From: Treponema maltophilum ATCC 51939 | GTDB lineage: Bacteria > Spirochaetota > Spirochaetia > Treponematales > Treponemataceae | DNA length: 64,000 nt | NCBI RefSeq assembly: GCF_000413055.1 | Contig: NZ_KE332518.1 | Coordinates: 141,490-205,489 of the forward strand | Reading direction: 5' to 3' | Part shown: positions 15,230-23,699 of the stretch, piece by piece | Layout: the number at the start of each line of letters is the position of its first letter | How positions within the stretch are numbered: the stretch's first letter is position 1 | Translations under genes and position numbers: made by a program | Notes under the pieces: model-generated | The model's input: the letters and a program-made list of their open reading frames with translations, nothing else | The model's database searches: none | Told to the model about the DNA's origin: nothing

Positions 15230-17422
15230 ATGTTTAACACGATTTTGAATCGGCGCGCATTGGTGCTGCAGCACGATGAATTCGACTGCGCACCTGCGTG
15301 TTTGGCTTCAATATGTAAGTATTACGGCAAACGAATTCCGCTTACGACGATACGGCGTTTTGCCGGTACGGACAAAGACGGAACTTCCGGCTTCGGCATT
15401 ATCCGCGGGGCGGAAGAACTCGGTTTTTTGTGCAAGGGCGGCGTGAGTCCCGATAAAACTTTTTCACCGAATATGGTGTATCCGCTTATCGCCCACATCA
15501 AACAGAACAATTTTGACCACTATGTTGTCGTCTATTCGTGTAAAAACGGGCGGCTGCACATAGGCGATCCCGCATACGGATTGAGAAAGATGAAAGCTGC
15601 CGATTTTAAAACGTTGTGGACGGGCATCTTTTTTATTGTTTTGCCGCAGGAAAAATTCGAAACGAACAAAGACACCGATACGAAACTTACCCGCTTTGTA
15701 AAGCTTTTGGCGCCGCACAAAAAAATTCTTGCCGAAGTTTTTACCGCAAGCGTTTTGCTGAGTTTTTTGGGCATAGCGAGCGCTTTTTATTTCAGGGTTT
15801 TAATCGATGAAGTGCTGTACACGGGCGTTAAAATGACGCTGACTCTTTTTTCGCTTGCGTACGCCCTCATTATCGTGTTTCAAGCCCTTTTACTTTTTTC
15901 GCGCAGTCAGCTTATGATGTATATGGGAAGCAAAATCGATACGGTTTTGATGACCGAATATTTCAGGCACATATTAAAACTGCCGATGGATTTTTTTACC
16001 GCGCGGAAAACGGGCGAAATTTTATCGCGTATAAACGATACGTCGACCATCCGCTATGCCATATCGTCCACATCGCTTTCCGTCGTGCTCGATTCGCTTA
16101 TGCTCGTTATCGGCGGTACCTTTTTGTTTATTTTCGGCGGAAAGCTGCTTGTCGCGGCCGTTATTCCCGTATGCCTGTCGGCGCTTTTGGCGTGGCTGTT
16201 TTTCGGCCCGTACAAAAATATGCTTAAAATAAAGGCCGTTATCGATGCGGACAAACAGTCGGTAATGGTCGAAAACATCAACGGTATTGCAACGCTGAAA
16301 ACGCTTTCGTGCGAAAAAAACGCTTTTGAACGCACCGAAATGCGTATTGTCGATTCAATCAAAAAGGGCATTTCGCTCGGTACAATGGGCAATATCGAAA
16401 ACGGCCTGCACGGATTTTTGCACCAGTGCGGCACGCTGGCCGTGTATTGGATCGGCAGTTTGAGTATTTTAAGCGGCACCATGAGTTTGGGCCGGCTTAT
16501 TTCTTTTGTGCTGCTGTCGGGTTATTTTTTAGGACCGCTCGCGCGCCTTTTGACGCTGCAGCCTTCGCTGCAGGAAGCCTTTGTCGCCGCAGTGCGTTTG
16601 GCCGAAATCCTCGATATTCCCGAAGAAAACATCAATTCCGGTGGCATAAAAAAAGATGATTTACGCGGAAGCATACGGATTAACAATCTTTCGTTTGCCT
16701 ACGGGACGCGCGGCAACACGCTTGAAAATATAAATTTATCGATAGAACCCGGCCAAAAGGTTGCCTTTGTCGGCGCCTCCGGTTCGGGTAAAACGACGCT
16801 TGCAAAACTCTTGATGAAATTCTATGCCTGCAATTCCGGCGAAATTACCGTGGACGGAATAAATATACAGGACTACGATACGGTTTTTTACCGCAAATTG
16901 ATAGGCTATGTGCCGCAGGACGTTTTGCTGTTTTCCGGCACAATAAAAGACAATATCCGCTTGGGGCTCGAATATCTTCCCGACGAAGCGGTGTATGAAG
17001 CCGCCAAAGCCGCCATGGCCGACGAGTTTATTTCGAAGCTTCCCGACCGCTACGATACCTTTGTCGGCGAGCGGGGCGCAACGCTTTCGGGCGGCGAACG
17101 CCAAAGGATCGCCCTTGCGCGGGTGCTGCTGCGCCGGCCGCGCATTCTCATCCTCGACGAAGCGACGGCGAGCCTCGATTCGGTAACCGAACAGGCGATT
17201 ATGCAGACGGTCGATAAGCTTGCATGCGGAATTACGACCGTCATTATTGCACACCGGCTGTCTACAGTCGTAAACTGCGACCGCGTTTTTGTCTTCGATT
17301 CGGGCCGCCTGGTCGAATCGGGGCCGCACGGAAAACTGCTGCGTTCCGGTACGGCGTATAAAAAACTATGGCGCGCGCAACGTTCGGGTGCCTCTGTACA
17401 ACGGGCGTCTTTTTATGCATAA
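15230..17422 (+). CDS. Peptidase C39-containing ABC exporter (bacteriocin/peptide type)
   Basis: A 730-aa inner-membrane exporter. The N-terminal C39 peptidase (residues 10-140) has an intact triad, C20 (EFDCAPACL), H97 (FDHYVVV) and D113 (GDPAYG), and should cleave double-glycine leaders. It is followed by a six-helix ABC membrane domain and an ATPase with Walker A GASGSGKTT, signature LSGGERQRI and Walker B ILILDEATAS. With the HlyD and TolC-like genes just upstream it forms a complete secretion route. The start at 15230 has GGAGGA upstream; a longer in-frame start at 15068 runs through the terminator hairpins and is rejected. No precursor peptide gene was found nearby. Confidence 0.9.
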   Translation: MFNTILNRRALVLQHDEFDCAPACLASICKYYGKRIPLTTIRRFAGTDKDGTSGFGIIRGAEELGFLCKGGVSPDKTFSPNMVYPLIAHIKQNNFDHYVVVYSCKNGRLHIGDPAYGLRKMKAADFKTLWTGIFFIVLPQEKFETNKDTDTKLTRFVKLLAPHKKILAEVFTASVLLSFLGIASAFYFRVLIDEVLYTGVKMTLTLFSLAYALIIVFQALLLFSRSQLMMYMGSKIDTVLMTEYFRHILKLPMDFFTARKTGEILSRINDTSTIRYAISSTSLSVVLDSLMLVIGGTFLFIFGGKLLVAAVIPVCLSALLAWLFFGPYKNMLKIKAVIDADKQSVMVENINGIATLKTLSCEKNAFERTEMRIVDSIKKGISLGTMGNIENGLHGFLHQCGTLAVYWIGSLSILSGTMSLGRLISFVLLSGYFLGPLARLLTLQPSLQEAFVAAVRLAEILDIPEENINSGGIKKDDLRGSIRINNLSFAYGTRGNTLENINLSIEPGQKVAFVGASGSGKTTLAKLLMKFYACNSGEITVDGINIQDYDTVFYRKLIGYVPQDVLLFSGTIKDNIRLGLEYLPDEAVYEAAKAAMADEFISKLPDRYDTFVGERGATLSGGERQRIALARVLLRRPRILILDEATASLDSVTEQAIMQTVDKLACGITTVIIAHRLSTVVNCDRVFVFDSGRLVESGPHGKLLRSGTAYKKLWRAQRSGASVQRASFYA

Positions 17423-17483
17423 TGGTATGAAGCACGAAATATACTGCGAAGCATAAAAGGCAAAAGCCTTGCGGGGAGGGAAC

Positions 17484-18320
17484 ATGGCGCATTGCACGAC
17501 GGCTGAAGCCGAAAAGATTTTGGATAAAGAATTTAAAGTACACAACCACGGCTTTGTGCGCCTGGTGGACTACATGGGCTCCGACTCGCGCATTGTGCAG
17601 TCGGCGCGCGTATCGTACGGGGCGGGAACAAAAACCGTGCGCGAAGATGCGGCCTTAATCGACTATCTTTTGCGCCACGACCATACCTCGCCCTTTGAGC
17701 AGGTTGTGCTGACATTCCACATAAAAATGCCGATTTTCGTTGCGCGCCAGTGGATACGTCACCGTACCGCTCGCGTAAACGAAATTTCCGGCCGCTATTC
17801 GGTTATGAGCGACGAATTTTACGTTCCCGAAAGCGCCGACGTTGCAAAGCAAAGTTCCGACAATAAACAGGGGCGCTCGGAGGAAATCCTTGAGCCGGAA
17901 TTTATTCAAAGCGTTGTTTCGTCTTTGCAAAACGGGCAAAAAGCCGCCTACGCCGATTACAGCGCGCTTGTCGAAAAAGGGACGGCCAGAGAGCTTGCGC
18001 GCGTGAATCTTCCTTTGTCGCTGTACACCGAAATGTATTGGCAAATAGATTTGCACAATCTGTTCCACTTTTTGCGTTTGCGCCTCGACGTTCACGCGCA
18101 AAAAGAAATCCGCGATTATGCGGCCGTACTGCTGGAAATAAGCCGCGCCGTCGCACCGGCCGCCGTTTCTTCGTTTGAAAACCACATGTATAAGGGCGTG
18201 CGTTTTTCCGGCGAAGAAATGGAAGAACTGCGCCGCCGCCTGAACGGGAAAAACGGCGAGTTGAGCGGCAAAAAACTTGAACGTTTTAACGAAAAAATCG
18301 TAAGCGGTAAACAACTTTAG
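17484..18320 (+). CDS. thyX: FAD-dependent thymidylate synthase
   Basis: A 278-aa flavoenzyme that makes dTMP from dUMP with methylenetetrahydrofolate and NADPH. The ThyX signature is intact: RHR (residues 92-94) and NEISGRYS (99-106). The C-terminal dUMP/FAD-contacting region includes NLFHFLRLRLD. The start has GGGGAGGG a few bases upstream. It stands between the exporter and a minus-strand operon. Its use of FAD rather than ThyA chemistry means dihydrofolate reductase is less critical. Confidence 0.95.
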   Translation: MAHCTTAEAEKILDKEFKVHNHGFVRLVDYMGSDSRIVQSARVSYGAGTKTVREDAALIDYLLRHDHTSPFEQVVLTFHIKMPIFVARQWIRHRTARVNEISGRYSVMSDEFYVPESADVAKQSSDNKQGRSEEILEPEFIQSVVSSLQNGQKAAYADYSALVEKGTARELARVNLPLSLYTEMYWQIDLHNLFHFLRLRLDVHAQKEIRDYAAVLLEISRAVAPAAVSSFENHMYKGVRFSGEEMEELRRRLNGKNGELSGKKLERFNEKIVSGKQL

Positions 18321-18371
18321 GTGACCGCAAACAACTTTAAGTTCGACGTTTTCTTTGTTTGGCTTTGCTTC

Positions 18372-20492
18372 TTACACTTGGGAGGCAGGAGGCGTATTTT
18401 GTACACTGTTTCCCGTACTTGCGGCGTCCGATTTTTGTGCTTCGTGCAAAAGGCGGATATTCTGCAAAAAAACGTCGCGCTGGTCGGATCGTACGGGCAC
18501 CGATAAAAGCGGCTGGGTATCTCCTTCGCCGGAGGTTCGGTACGGTATCTTTTGTTCGGATACGTAGGCATAACTGCTTTTGTCGTTTATCCACCAATCC
18601 AAAACCCGCAGCGCGCACAGCGTGTATTTCATAAGATTCAGATTCGTACGCTCTTTCGATTTGCTGCCGCCCAAAAGCAAATTGAGCCGATACGAAACGG
18701 TATTTTCGACGTCAAATGTATAAATGTCGCTTAAATCGGTCGGCATCGACGCTTCCGATGCATCGGCTTGACGGATCATATCCGAAAAAACCTGTACAAG
18801 CGCCCGTATACGTTCGGGAAGCGGAATGTACGAATTGTCTATGCGCGGATATTCGAGCGAAGTGATTTCGAAAACCAAGTGCGGATGAAAATAAAATTTA
18901 ATTTGCCAAAGCCAATTTGAAAGCTCCCGCTTGGCGTATCGGGAATTGCGGAAATCGCTTTGCGTATATGCGTGATTGACGTATTCTTTTAAAGCCGGTG
19001 CCATAAGTCTGTCGAAAAGATACTCGCGGTACAGCGTCCAATCGGAAAATATTTTTTGCAGATTGTCCCGTTCGAGCGGATTGTCTTCAGTATCGGGCGG
19101 ACTCAGCGGAATGTTTCTGCAGCCCTGAAAAAAATCTTCGATAATGCGCAGCAAAACGATTGTAATCTGCAGCGGATTTGTCGGCGCAAGAAGGTTGAAT
19201 CCGTCGGGAAAGGAATACAAGGGCTGAAAGTACGGATACATGTCGGGGCGGTCGGCCAAATGCAGCCAGCCCGCGTCGGGAAAAAGCTTATCCAATACGC
19301 CGAGACTTTGAAGAATCAGGCCGCGCTTTTCTTCGGACATACTTTCTTTTTTTGCCTCTTCCGTTTCTTTCGGGCTTTCTTCGGCTTTTGCGGCTTCGGT
19401 TCCCTCGGTTTTTATTTGTACCGTTTTGTGCAGCCTTTCTTTTTCGTCGTTCCTTTTCGGCAGCACAATATCGTATTTTGTGATCTCAAGGAAGTTCATG
19501 ATGTCTGAAATCCGCTTTGTATAAAAATCCGGATACGGTTCGAATTCATTGACGCACATGCGCATAAGCAGCGGATACGCGCCTTTAATGACTTGTCCGA
19601 AAATATACAGCCATTCTGCGGCCGCCTGACGCGCGGCGTTTAAGCAGCGCATGTTTTCTTTTTCCCTGATTTGGGTTTTTACCGTCCAGCCGTATGTTTT
19701 TTTTATAATGCGCGTCATTTCCAGTTCGCCGAGGAAATAGAGCTGTATGAGCGGCCGGTACAGTTCTTTTATAAACGGGACAGTGTCTTCAATCAAAATC
19801 CACGAGCTTTTCTTTTTAAGCAAAGACAATTCGGCCTTTACGGGCAGCGTGTCCCAATTATAGATAACGCGCAATGCCCGGTAGATAAAATCGTTGTCCG
19901 TGTTTATTTTATTTTTGTATGAGGGCGGAACGGCTAAAATCAGCGCCTGTACGCTTTCGATAAACAAATCGATGTGCCGGATGTGGGCGGTCAAATCGTT
20001 TTTTATAAAAGAATCGGCGACGCGTTCCGGACCGCCCCTGCCGAACGAAAACAGCATCGCAAAAAAGCCCGGCGCGTTACGGATGTGGTATTCGCGGGAA
20101 ATCATCAGTTTATCGAATAATTGTTTTTGCCGCGGGCTCAAATGGGGCAGCCGATATTTTTTGCCGGGAAGTCCCGAAATAACGGCGGAAGTTCTTTCGC
20201 CTGCGGAAAAGACGGAGCCGCCCCGCCGGTTCGGGCTGTTCCGCCGTTCGGCCTGCTCGGTCTGTTCATCCTTTTTTTTTCGGTTTTTGCCGGGCACGAA
20301 TTTGCGTGCCGAGCGGACTTTTTTCAAAACCTCGTCGTCGATGATTTCGGGTTTTTCGACGCCGATTTCTCCGCCAAGGCGTTTCATCATCACTTCGGCT
20401 TCTTCGCGTGCAATGTCGCCGATGTTTTCGCGTGTTTTTTGAAGTTCGCCGGGTTCGTATTTCGCCTGCGGTTTTTTTGAAACAATGTCCAT
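18372..20492 (-). CDS. Large conserved-looking protein of unknown function (706 aa)
   Basis: I do not recognise this family. The protein is soluble, with no signal peptide or membrane helix. Residues 1-100 are charged and low-complexity (PGKNRKKKDEQTEQAERR), residues about 100-350 and 420-690 are predicted globular and rich in aromatic residues, and a Glu/Lys-rich linker (about 360-390) joins them. Features include GVLDKLFPDAGWLHL and a C-terminal LLLGGSKSKERTNLNL. It is the second gene of a pair, starting four bases after the DUF2804 stop, without a clear Shine-Dalgarno. Confidence 0.75.
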   Translation of the reverse strand: MDIVSKKPQAKYEPGELQKTRENIGDIAREEAEVMMKRLGGEIGVEKPEIIDDEVLKKVRSARKFVPGKNRKKKDEQTEQAERRNSPNRRGGSVFSAGERTSAVISGLPGKKYRLPHLSPRQKQLFDKLMISREYHIRNAPGFFAMLFSFGRGGPERVADSFIKNDLTAHIRHIDLFIESVQALILAVPPSYKNKINTDNDFIYRALRVIYNWDTLPVKAELSLLKKKSSWILIEDTVPFIKELYRPLIQLYFLGELEMTRIIKKTYGWTVKTQIREKENMRCLNAARQAAAEWLYIFGQVIKGAYPLLMRMCVNEFEPYPDFYTKRISDIMNFLEITKYDIVLPKRNDEKERLHKTVQIKTEGTEAAKAEESPKETEEAKKESMSEEKRGLILQSLGVLDKLFPDAGWLHLADRPDMYPYFQPLYSFPDGFNLLAPTNPLQITIVLLRIIEDFFQGCRNIPLSPPDTEDNPLERDNLQKIFSDWTLYREYLFDRLMAPALKEYVNHAYTQSDFRNSRYAKRELSNWLWQIKFYFHPHLVFEITSLEYPRIDNSYIPLPERIRALVQVFSDMIRQADASEASMPTDLSDIYTFDVENTVSYRLNLLLGGSKSKERTNLNLMKYTLCALRVLDWWINDKSSYAYVSEQKIPYRTSGEGDTQPLLSVPVRSDQRDVFLQNIRLLHEAQKSDAASTGNSVQNTPPASQV

Positions 20493-20496
20493 ACTT

Positions 20497-21567
20497 CTAT
20501 AATCGTAAATATTGCTTTTTTACAATAGTACAAAAATCTTTTAAAGTAAAGGTTCTTCCGTCCCTATCCCGAATCACGCCCTCGCATGTACCGTAAATCG
20601 TACGGTATTCCGTCCGTAAAATCAGTATGCTCTCTTTTCGCACCGTGTCCGACAAGGGGTTAAACGTAAGGTCGACCATGTTTTCGGTATCCTGAATGAT
20701 CCATTGCCCGGAAAGTCCGTACGGATGCGTAATCGTTACCGGCGGCAACGGAGAAAGCTGTGTGTCGGCAAATAAAACGTTTTCATTGTATAAATCGGAA
20801 TCGACCGCATCCTGATTCGACGTATACAGATTAAAGCGGATGTTTGCGCCGTCGACATTTCCCAATCCCGTTACGGAAAAGCAGTGGAGCCGCAACCGGT
20901 AGTACGAAGTGCGCACGGTAAACAAAGATGCGGCGTCCGAAACGGCGACACCCGTTTGGCCGTCTTTGGCAAAAAAGCCGCCGGAAAGCGAACCTTTTAA
21001 AAAGGGCGCGCAGTGATGGGTTGCCGCGCAGCGGCGCATAAGCGGGGCTGGAACGACGGCCGTATATACACCGCAGCGTTCTTCCTGCAAATTCGCCGAA
21101 AATGCAAACGAAATGTCCGGCCGCGTTTTGTCGCCTTTTAAGCGGCACAACGCGGAAAATTTACCCGAATCGTAGTCCCAGCGGATCGCAAAAATCCGCT
21201 TTGACCGGAACGATTTACAGATGCCGCTTTTTATTTTGCGCGGAATCAGCCGTCTGCGGAATACAATAAACGAACGGTACGATACCTTGCGTCCCGTTTC
21301 TTTTTCCCACATGTTGATTTCCGCAAAACCGAAATAATTCGCATCCATAATTTCCATAGTACCCATATATGCTTCGGTTAAAAACGTGAAGCACAAATTG
21401 CTGCGGATGCGGGAATCGGTAAAAAAAGACGGCAGCGGCATAAGGCTGAACGGCTGCTTGAGTTTGCGGATATCGAAAAAATCGGGCGCTTTATCAAAAT
21501 CCCCGAATACAGGTTCGCCTGAACGGACAACCGAATCGGGAGCGTTTTGTATGACTCGCGTATACAT
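20497..21567 (-). CDS. DUF2804-family protein
   Basis: A 356-aa soluble protein that resembles DUF2804. It has a central WDYDSGKFSALCRLKGD region and a C-terminal RTIYGTCEGVIRDRDG, close to the family's Y-G-x-x-x-G pattern. The family is widespread in Firmicutes and spirochaetes with unknown role; its beta-rich make-up resembles lipocalin-like or carotenoid-hydratase-like folds. Upstream lie TATACT and TATAAA boxes and then repeat element B. It is co-transcribed with the 706-aa gene. Confidence 0.6.
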   Translation of the reverse strand: MYTRVIQNAPDSVVRSGEPVFGDFDKAPDFFDIRKLKQPFSLMPLPSFFTDSRIRSNLCFTFLTEAYMGTMEIMDANYFGFAEINMWEKETGRKVSYRSFIVFRRRLIPRKIKSGICKSFRSKRIFAIRWDYDSGKFSALCRLKGDKTRPDISFAFSANLQEERCGVYTAVVPAPLMRRCAATHHCAPFLKGSLSGGFFAKDGQTGVAVSDAASLFTVRTSYYRLRLHCFSVTGLGNVDGANIRFNLYTSNQDAVDSDLYNENVLFADTQLSPLPPVTITHPYGLSGQWIIQDTENMVDLTFNPLSDTVRKESILILRTEYRTIYGTCEGVIRDRDGRTFTLKDFCTIVKKQYLRL

Positions 21568-21620
21568 GTAAAAACTCTGCTTTATAGTATATAGTAAAAA
21601 GGCTAAAAAATAAATAGGCG

Positions 21621-21801
21621 AACGGGCGAGTTTTGCGAGCCGGTCGCTAAATAACGATTTTTATAGCGAGGCTTTACCCGTATCGGCGCGGTTGAGCTTT
21701 TAGCGCTCAATAACCGGAGAAAAACGCTCAAAACGCCTCGCGGTCAAAGCCTCAGCTTTAATCCATATTATCCGTATCGCAAAGTGCAAAACTCGCCCGT
21801 T
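21621..21801. repeat. Nested inverted-repeat element, copy B (about 181 bp)
   Basis: The terminal arms are a perfect 16-bp inverted repeat (21621-21636 with 21786-21801; AACGGGCGAGTTTTGC on the left). The second stem pairs GAGGCTTT (21668-21675) with AAAGCCTC (21746-21753). CGCGG+TTGAGC (21687-21697) faces GCTCAA (21726-21731) and TCGCG (21738-21742), and TTGAGC can also pair with a nearer GCTCAA (21705-21710). Same plan and spacing as copies A and C. It fills the gap between the NusG-II gene and the DUF2804 gene. Confidence 0.75.
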
Positions 21802-21836
21802 TTGCATAAGGAGCGCAGAAAAACGAATGTGAGTGG

Positions 21837-22217
21837 TTAAAATCCTATCGCGTCGAATTCGTCTTTATAAGAGGGGGCGCCTTCTATGCGCAGGAATACT
21901 TGGTTCGGAAGACATGCCGACCAATCGCCTTCGCGCCAAAGGGGCGGGCTTTGAACGCAAATACGGTTCGAACAGGGCGAATCGAGAAAGCGCACGAAGC
22001 CGTTTTCTATGGCGATGCGGCTTATTCCCAAGGCGCCTTCCACCTCGATTGTTCTGTCGACGTTCAGAGGGTACACCCATTCGGTGCGTCCCGCAGTAAC
22101 GATAAGGCGCGGCGATCCGTCTTTGTGCCGGATTGCGTACACGAGTGAAAAAATCGCCGTGCACAAAAAGAGAACGCCAATAATGTAATCGATCGGTTTC
22201 AGTTTGATTTTATGCAC
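21837..22217 (-). CDS. NusG domain II-containing membrane-anchored protein
   Basis: A 126-aa protein: an N-terminal membrane helix (IDYIIGVLFLCTAIFSLVYA) then a NusG domain II-like beta domain outside the membrane. The family pattern is visible (ENGFVRFLDSPCSNRICVQ and WSACLPNQVFLRIEG). Such stand-alone domains are common in spirochaetes and Firmicutes and have no settled function. The start chosen is GTG at 22217, preceded by AAGGCGG; a longer ATG frame from 22379 reads through a promoter and terminator on the other strand. Confidence 0.72.
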   Translation of the reverse strand: MHKIKLKPIDYIIGVLFLCTAIFSLVYAIRHKDGSPRLIVTAGRTEWVYPLNVDRTIEVEGALGISRIAIENGFVRFLDSPCSNRICVQSPPLWREGDWSACLPNQVFLRIEGAPSYKDEFDAIGF

Positions 22218-22292
22218 CGCTTTACCGCCTTTTATATCGCCTTTGTCCCACGGAATGTCCCGAGCCGGCTCCGTTTTTCGGGCGGGTTTTTC

Positions 22293-22321
22293 TTGACAGC
22301 TGAAAAAACCCGTGTTATCAT
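22293..22321 (+). promoter_or_regulatory. Strong promoter for a short transcript
   Basis: TTGACA (22293-22298), 17-bp spacer, TATCAT (22316-22321). Predicted transcription start is near 22328. A terminator lies less than 100 bases downstream and the next gene has its own promoter. Confidence 0.6.
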
Positions 22322-22327
22322 TTAAAC

Positions 22328-22422
22328 AAGCTTGCAAATAAGCTGATAAACTCTCTCCGATGTCCGGGTGTCCGGACAAAAGGTTTCCGGGGTGTCGTCG
22401 ACGCTTCGGAAACCTTCTTTTA
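22328..22422 (+). ncRNA. Candidate small RNA of about 95 nt
   Basis: It is bounded by a near-consensus promoter (22293-22321) and an intrinsic terminator (22380-22422). It contains the palindrome TGTCCGGACA (22369-22378) before the terminator. A 22-codon frame (22360-22428) exists but lacks a ribosome site. An attenuated leader for the Crp-like gene is the main alternative. No known RNA family is recognised. Confidence 0.4.
22380..22422 (+). terminator. Intrinsic terminator upstream of the Crp-like gene
   Basis: AAGGTTTCCG (22380-22389) pairs with CGGAAACCTT (22407-22416), a 10-bp stem with a 17-nt loop, followed by CTTTTAT. Confidence 0.65.
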
Positions 22423-22473
22423 TATTAGCGATTTTAACGCTTCAAGTCAAATACGCGCAAGAGATGCTGAATG

Positions 22474-22502
22474 TTGTCCAAAAACCCGGTTGTCTGTATA
22501 AT
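22474..22502 (+). promoter_or_regulatory. Promoter of the Crp-like gene (leaderless type)
   Basis: TTGTCC (22474-22479), 17-bp spacer, TATAAT (22497-22502), six bases (AAATCC), ATG at 22509. No Shine-Dalgarno. Confidence 0.65.
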
Positions 22503-22508
22503 AAATCC

Positions 22509-23186
22509 ATGGAAGCGCGTTTTGAAGACTATTTTCCGCCCTGGAAAGGGCTGAGCGAAGAACAGCGGAAGCAGCTTGAGCGGCAGGCGGTGTTTACCGA
22601 TGTGCCGAAAGGGCGGATTCTGCATGACGGCAATGCGGACTGCATAGGCGTTATAACGGTTTTTGAAGGGCAGCTTCGCGCGTATATAACATCGAACGAA
22701 GGAAAGGAAGTAACTCTGTTTCGCTTGTTTAATCGCGATATATGTTTGCTGTCGGCTTCGTGCATGTTGGCCGATATTCAGTTTGAAATAACGCTTGAGG
22801 CGGAAAAAGATACGGCTTTTTGGCTTATACCGGCGGATGTTTACCGTAAAATCATGCAGGAATCGGCGGCGCTTGCAAACTATACGAATTCGATTATGGC
22901 GTCGCGTTTCAGTGATGTTATGTGGCTTGTCGAACAGATGATTTTTAAAAGCATGGACGAGAGGCTCGCACTTTTTTTGCTCGATGAAAGCGATTTGGAA
23001 AGTACCGATAATCTGCAGATAACGCACGAGCGCATTGCGCACCATTTGGGAAGCGCGCGCGAAGTTATAAGCCGCCTTTTGCAGTATTTTCAAAACGAAG
23101 GCGCGGTGGAATTAAAGCGCGGCGGCATTGTGCTGACGAATAAGGCACTTTTGGAAAGCCGGTTAAAAAAAGAACGGAACCGGTAA
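22509..23186 (+). CDS. Crp/Fnr-family transcriptional regulator
   Basis: A 225-aa regulator. Residues about 15-140 form a cyclic-nucleotide-binding-type beta-roll (GRILHDGNADCIGVITVFEG, FRLFNRDICLL). A long dimer helix follows and then a winged helix (ITHERIAHHLGSAREVISRL). The N-terminal cysteine cluster of oxygen-sensing FNR is absent, and the cAMP-contact residues of Crp are not evident, so the ligand is unknown. It is convergent with trxA. The start is fixed by the promoter directly upstream; a longer in-frame start at 22368 lies inside the terminator region. Confidence 0.88.
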   Translation: MEARFEDYFPPWKGLSEEQRKQLERQAVFTDVPKGRILHDGNADCIGVITVFEGQLRAYITSNEGKEVTLFRLFNRDICLLSASCMLADIQFEITLEAEKDTAFWLIPADVYRKIMQESAALANYTNSIMASRFSDVMWLVEQMIFKSMDERLALFLLDESDLESTDNLQITHERIAHHLGSAREVISRLLQYFQNEGAVELKRGGIVLTNKALLESRLKKERNR

Positions 23187-23189
23187 CCA

Positions 23190-23206
23190 CGCGGTTAAAA
23201 ACCGCG
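23190..23206. terminator. Hairpin after the Crp-like gene
   Basis: CGCGGTT/AACCGCG with a 3-nt loop, five bases after the stop codon. It lacks a T-run, so termination efficiency is uncertain. The remaining 100 bases to trxA hold nothing else recognisable. Confidence 0.4.
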
Positions 23207-23308
23207 CGCAACTTTCGAAGTGTCATCCCCGACGAGTTTTAAATTAAGTTTTGGGACAGCGGCCGTTATCCGTTTCCGCGTTACGGCTTTACCGAACCTG
23301 TGTCGGCC

Positions 23309-23617
23309 TTAGGAAAGCAAGGCGCGTATGCCGGTTTTGTCGCGGGCGCCGACGGCTTGCTGCGCGATGCGTCCGTTTTTAAAGACGATCAACGTGGGAA
23401 TACTCATAACGCCGTATTGCGCCGCCAGTTCGCTTTGTTCGTCCACATTCACCTTGCCGACTTTCGCATAGTCTATTTCGTTTGCAATTTCATCGACAAG
23501 GGGCGATACCATGCGGCAGGGGCCGCACCACGGCGCCCAAAAATCAACCAATACGGGCTTATCCGATTCCATAACTTCTTTTTGAAAGTTTTCTTTTGTA
23601 AGTACCAGTGCGCTCAT
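23309..23617 (-). CDS. trxA: Thioredoxin
   Basis: A 102-aa thioredoxin with the WCGPC redox centre (residues 30-34), the cis-proline segment SIPTLIVFKNG and the usual start LTKENFQKEVMES. It reduces cytoplasmic protein disulfides using thioredoxin reductase, which is not in this window. The start has GGAGG seven bases upstream. It is a single gene, convergent with the Crp-like regulator. Confidence 0.96.
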   Translation of the reverse strand: MSALVLTKENFQKEVMESDKPVLVDFWAPWCGPCRMVSPLVDEIANEIDYAKVGKVNVDEQSELAAQYGVMSIPTLIVFKNGRIAQQAVGARDKTGIRALLS

Positions 23618-23699
23618 GTTTACCTCCTGATTACACGGATAAGATAAATATACGATATTTAAAGCACGCCGTCCGTGAGAAAGTTACCGATTTCACCAT

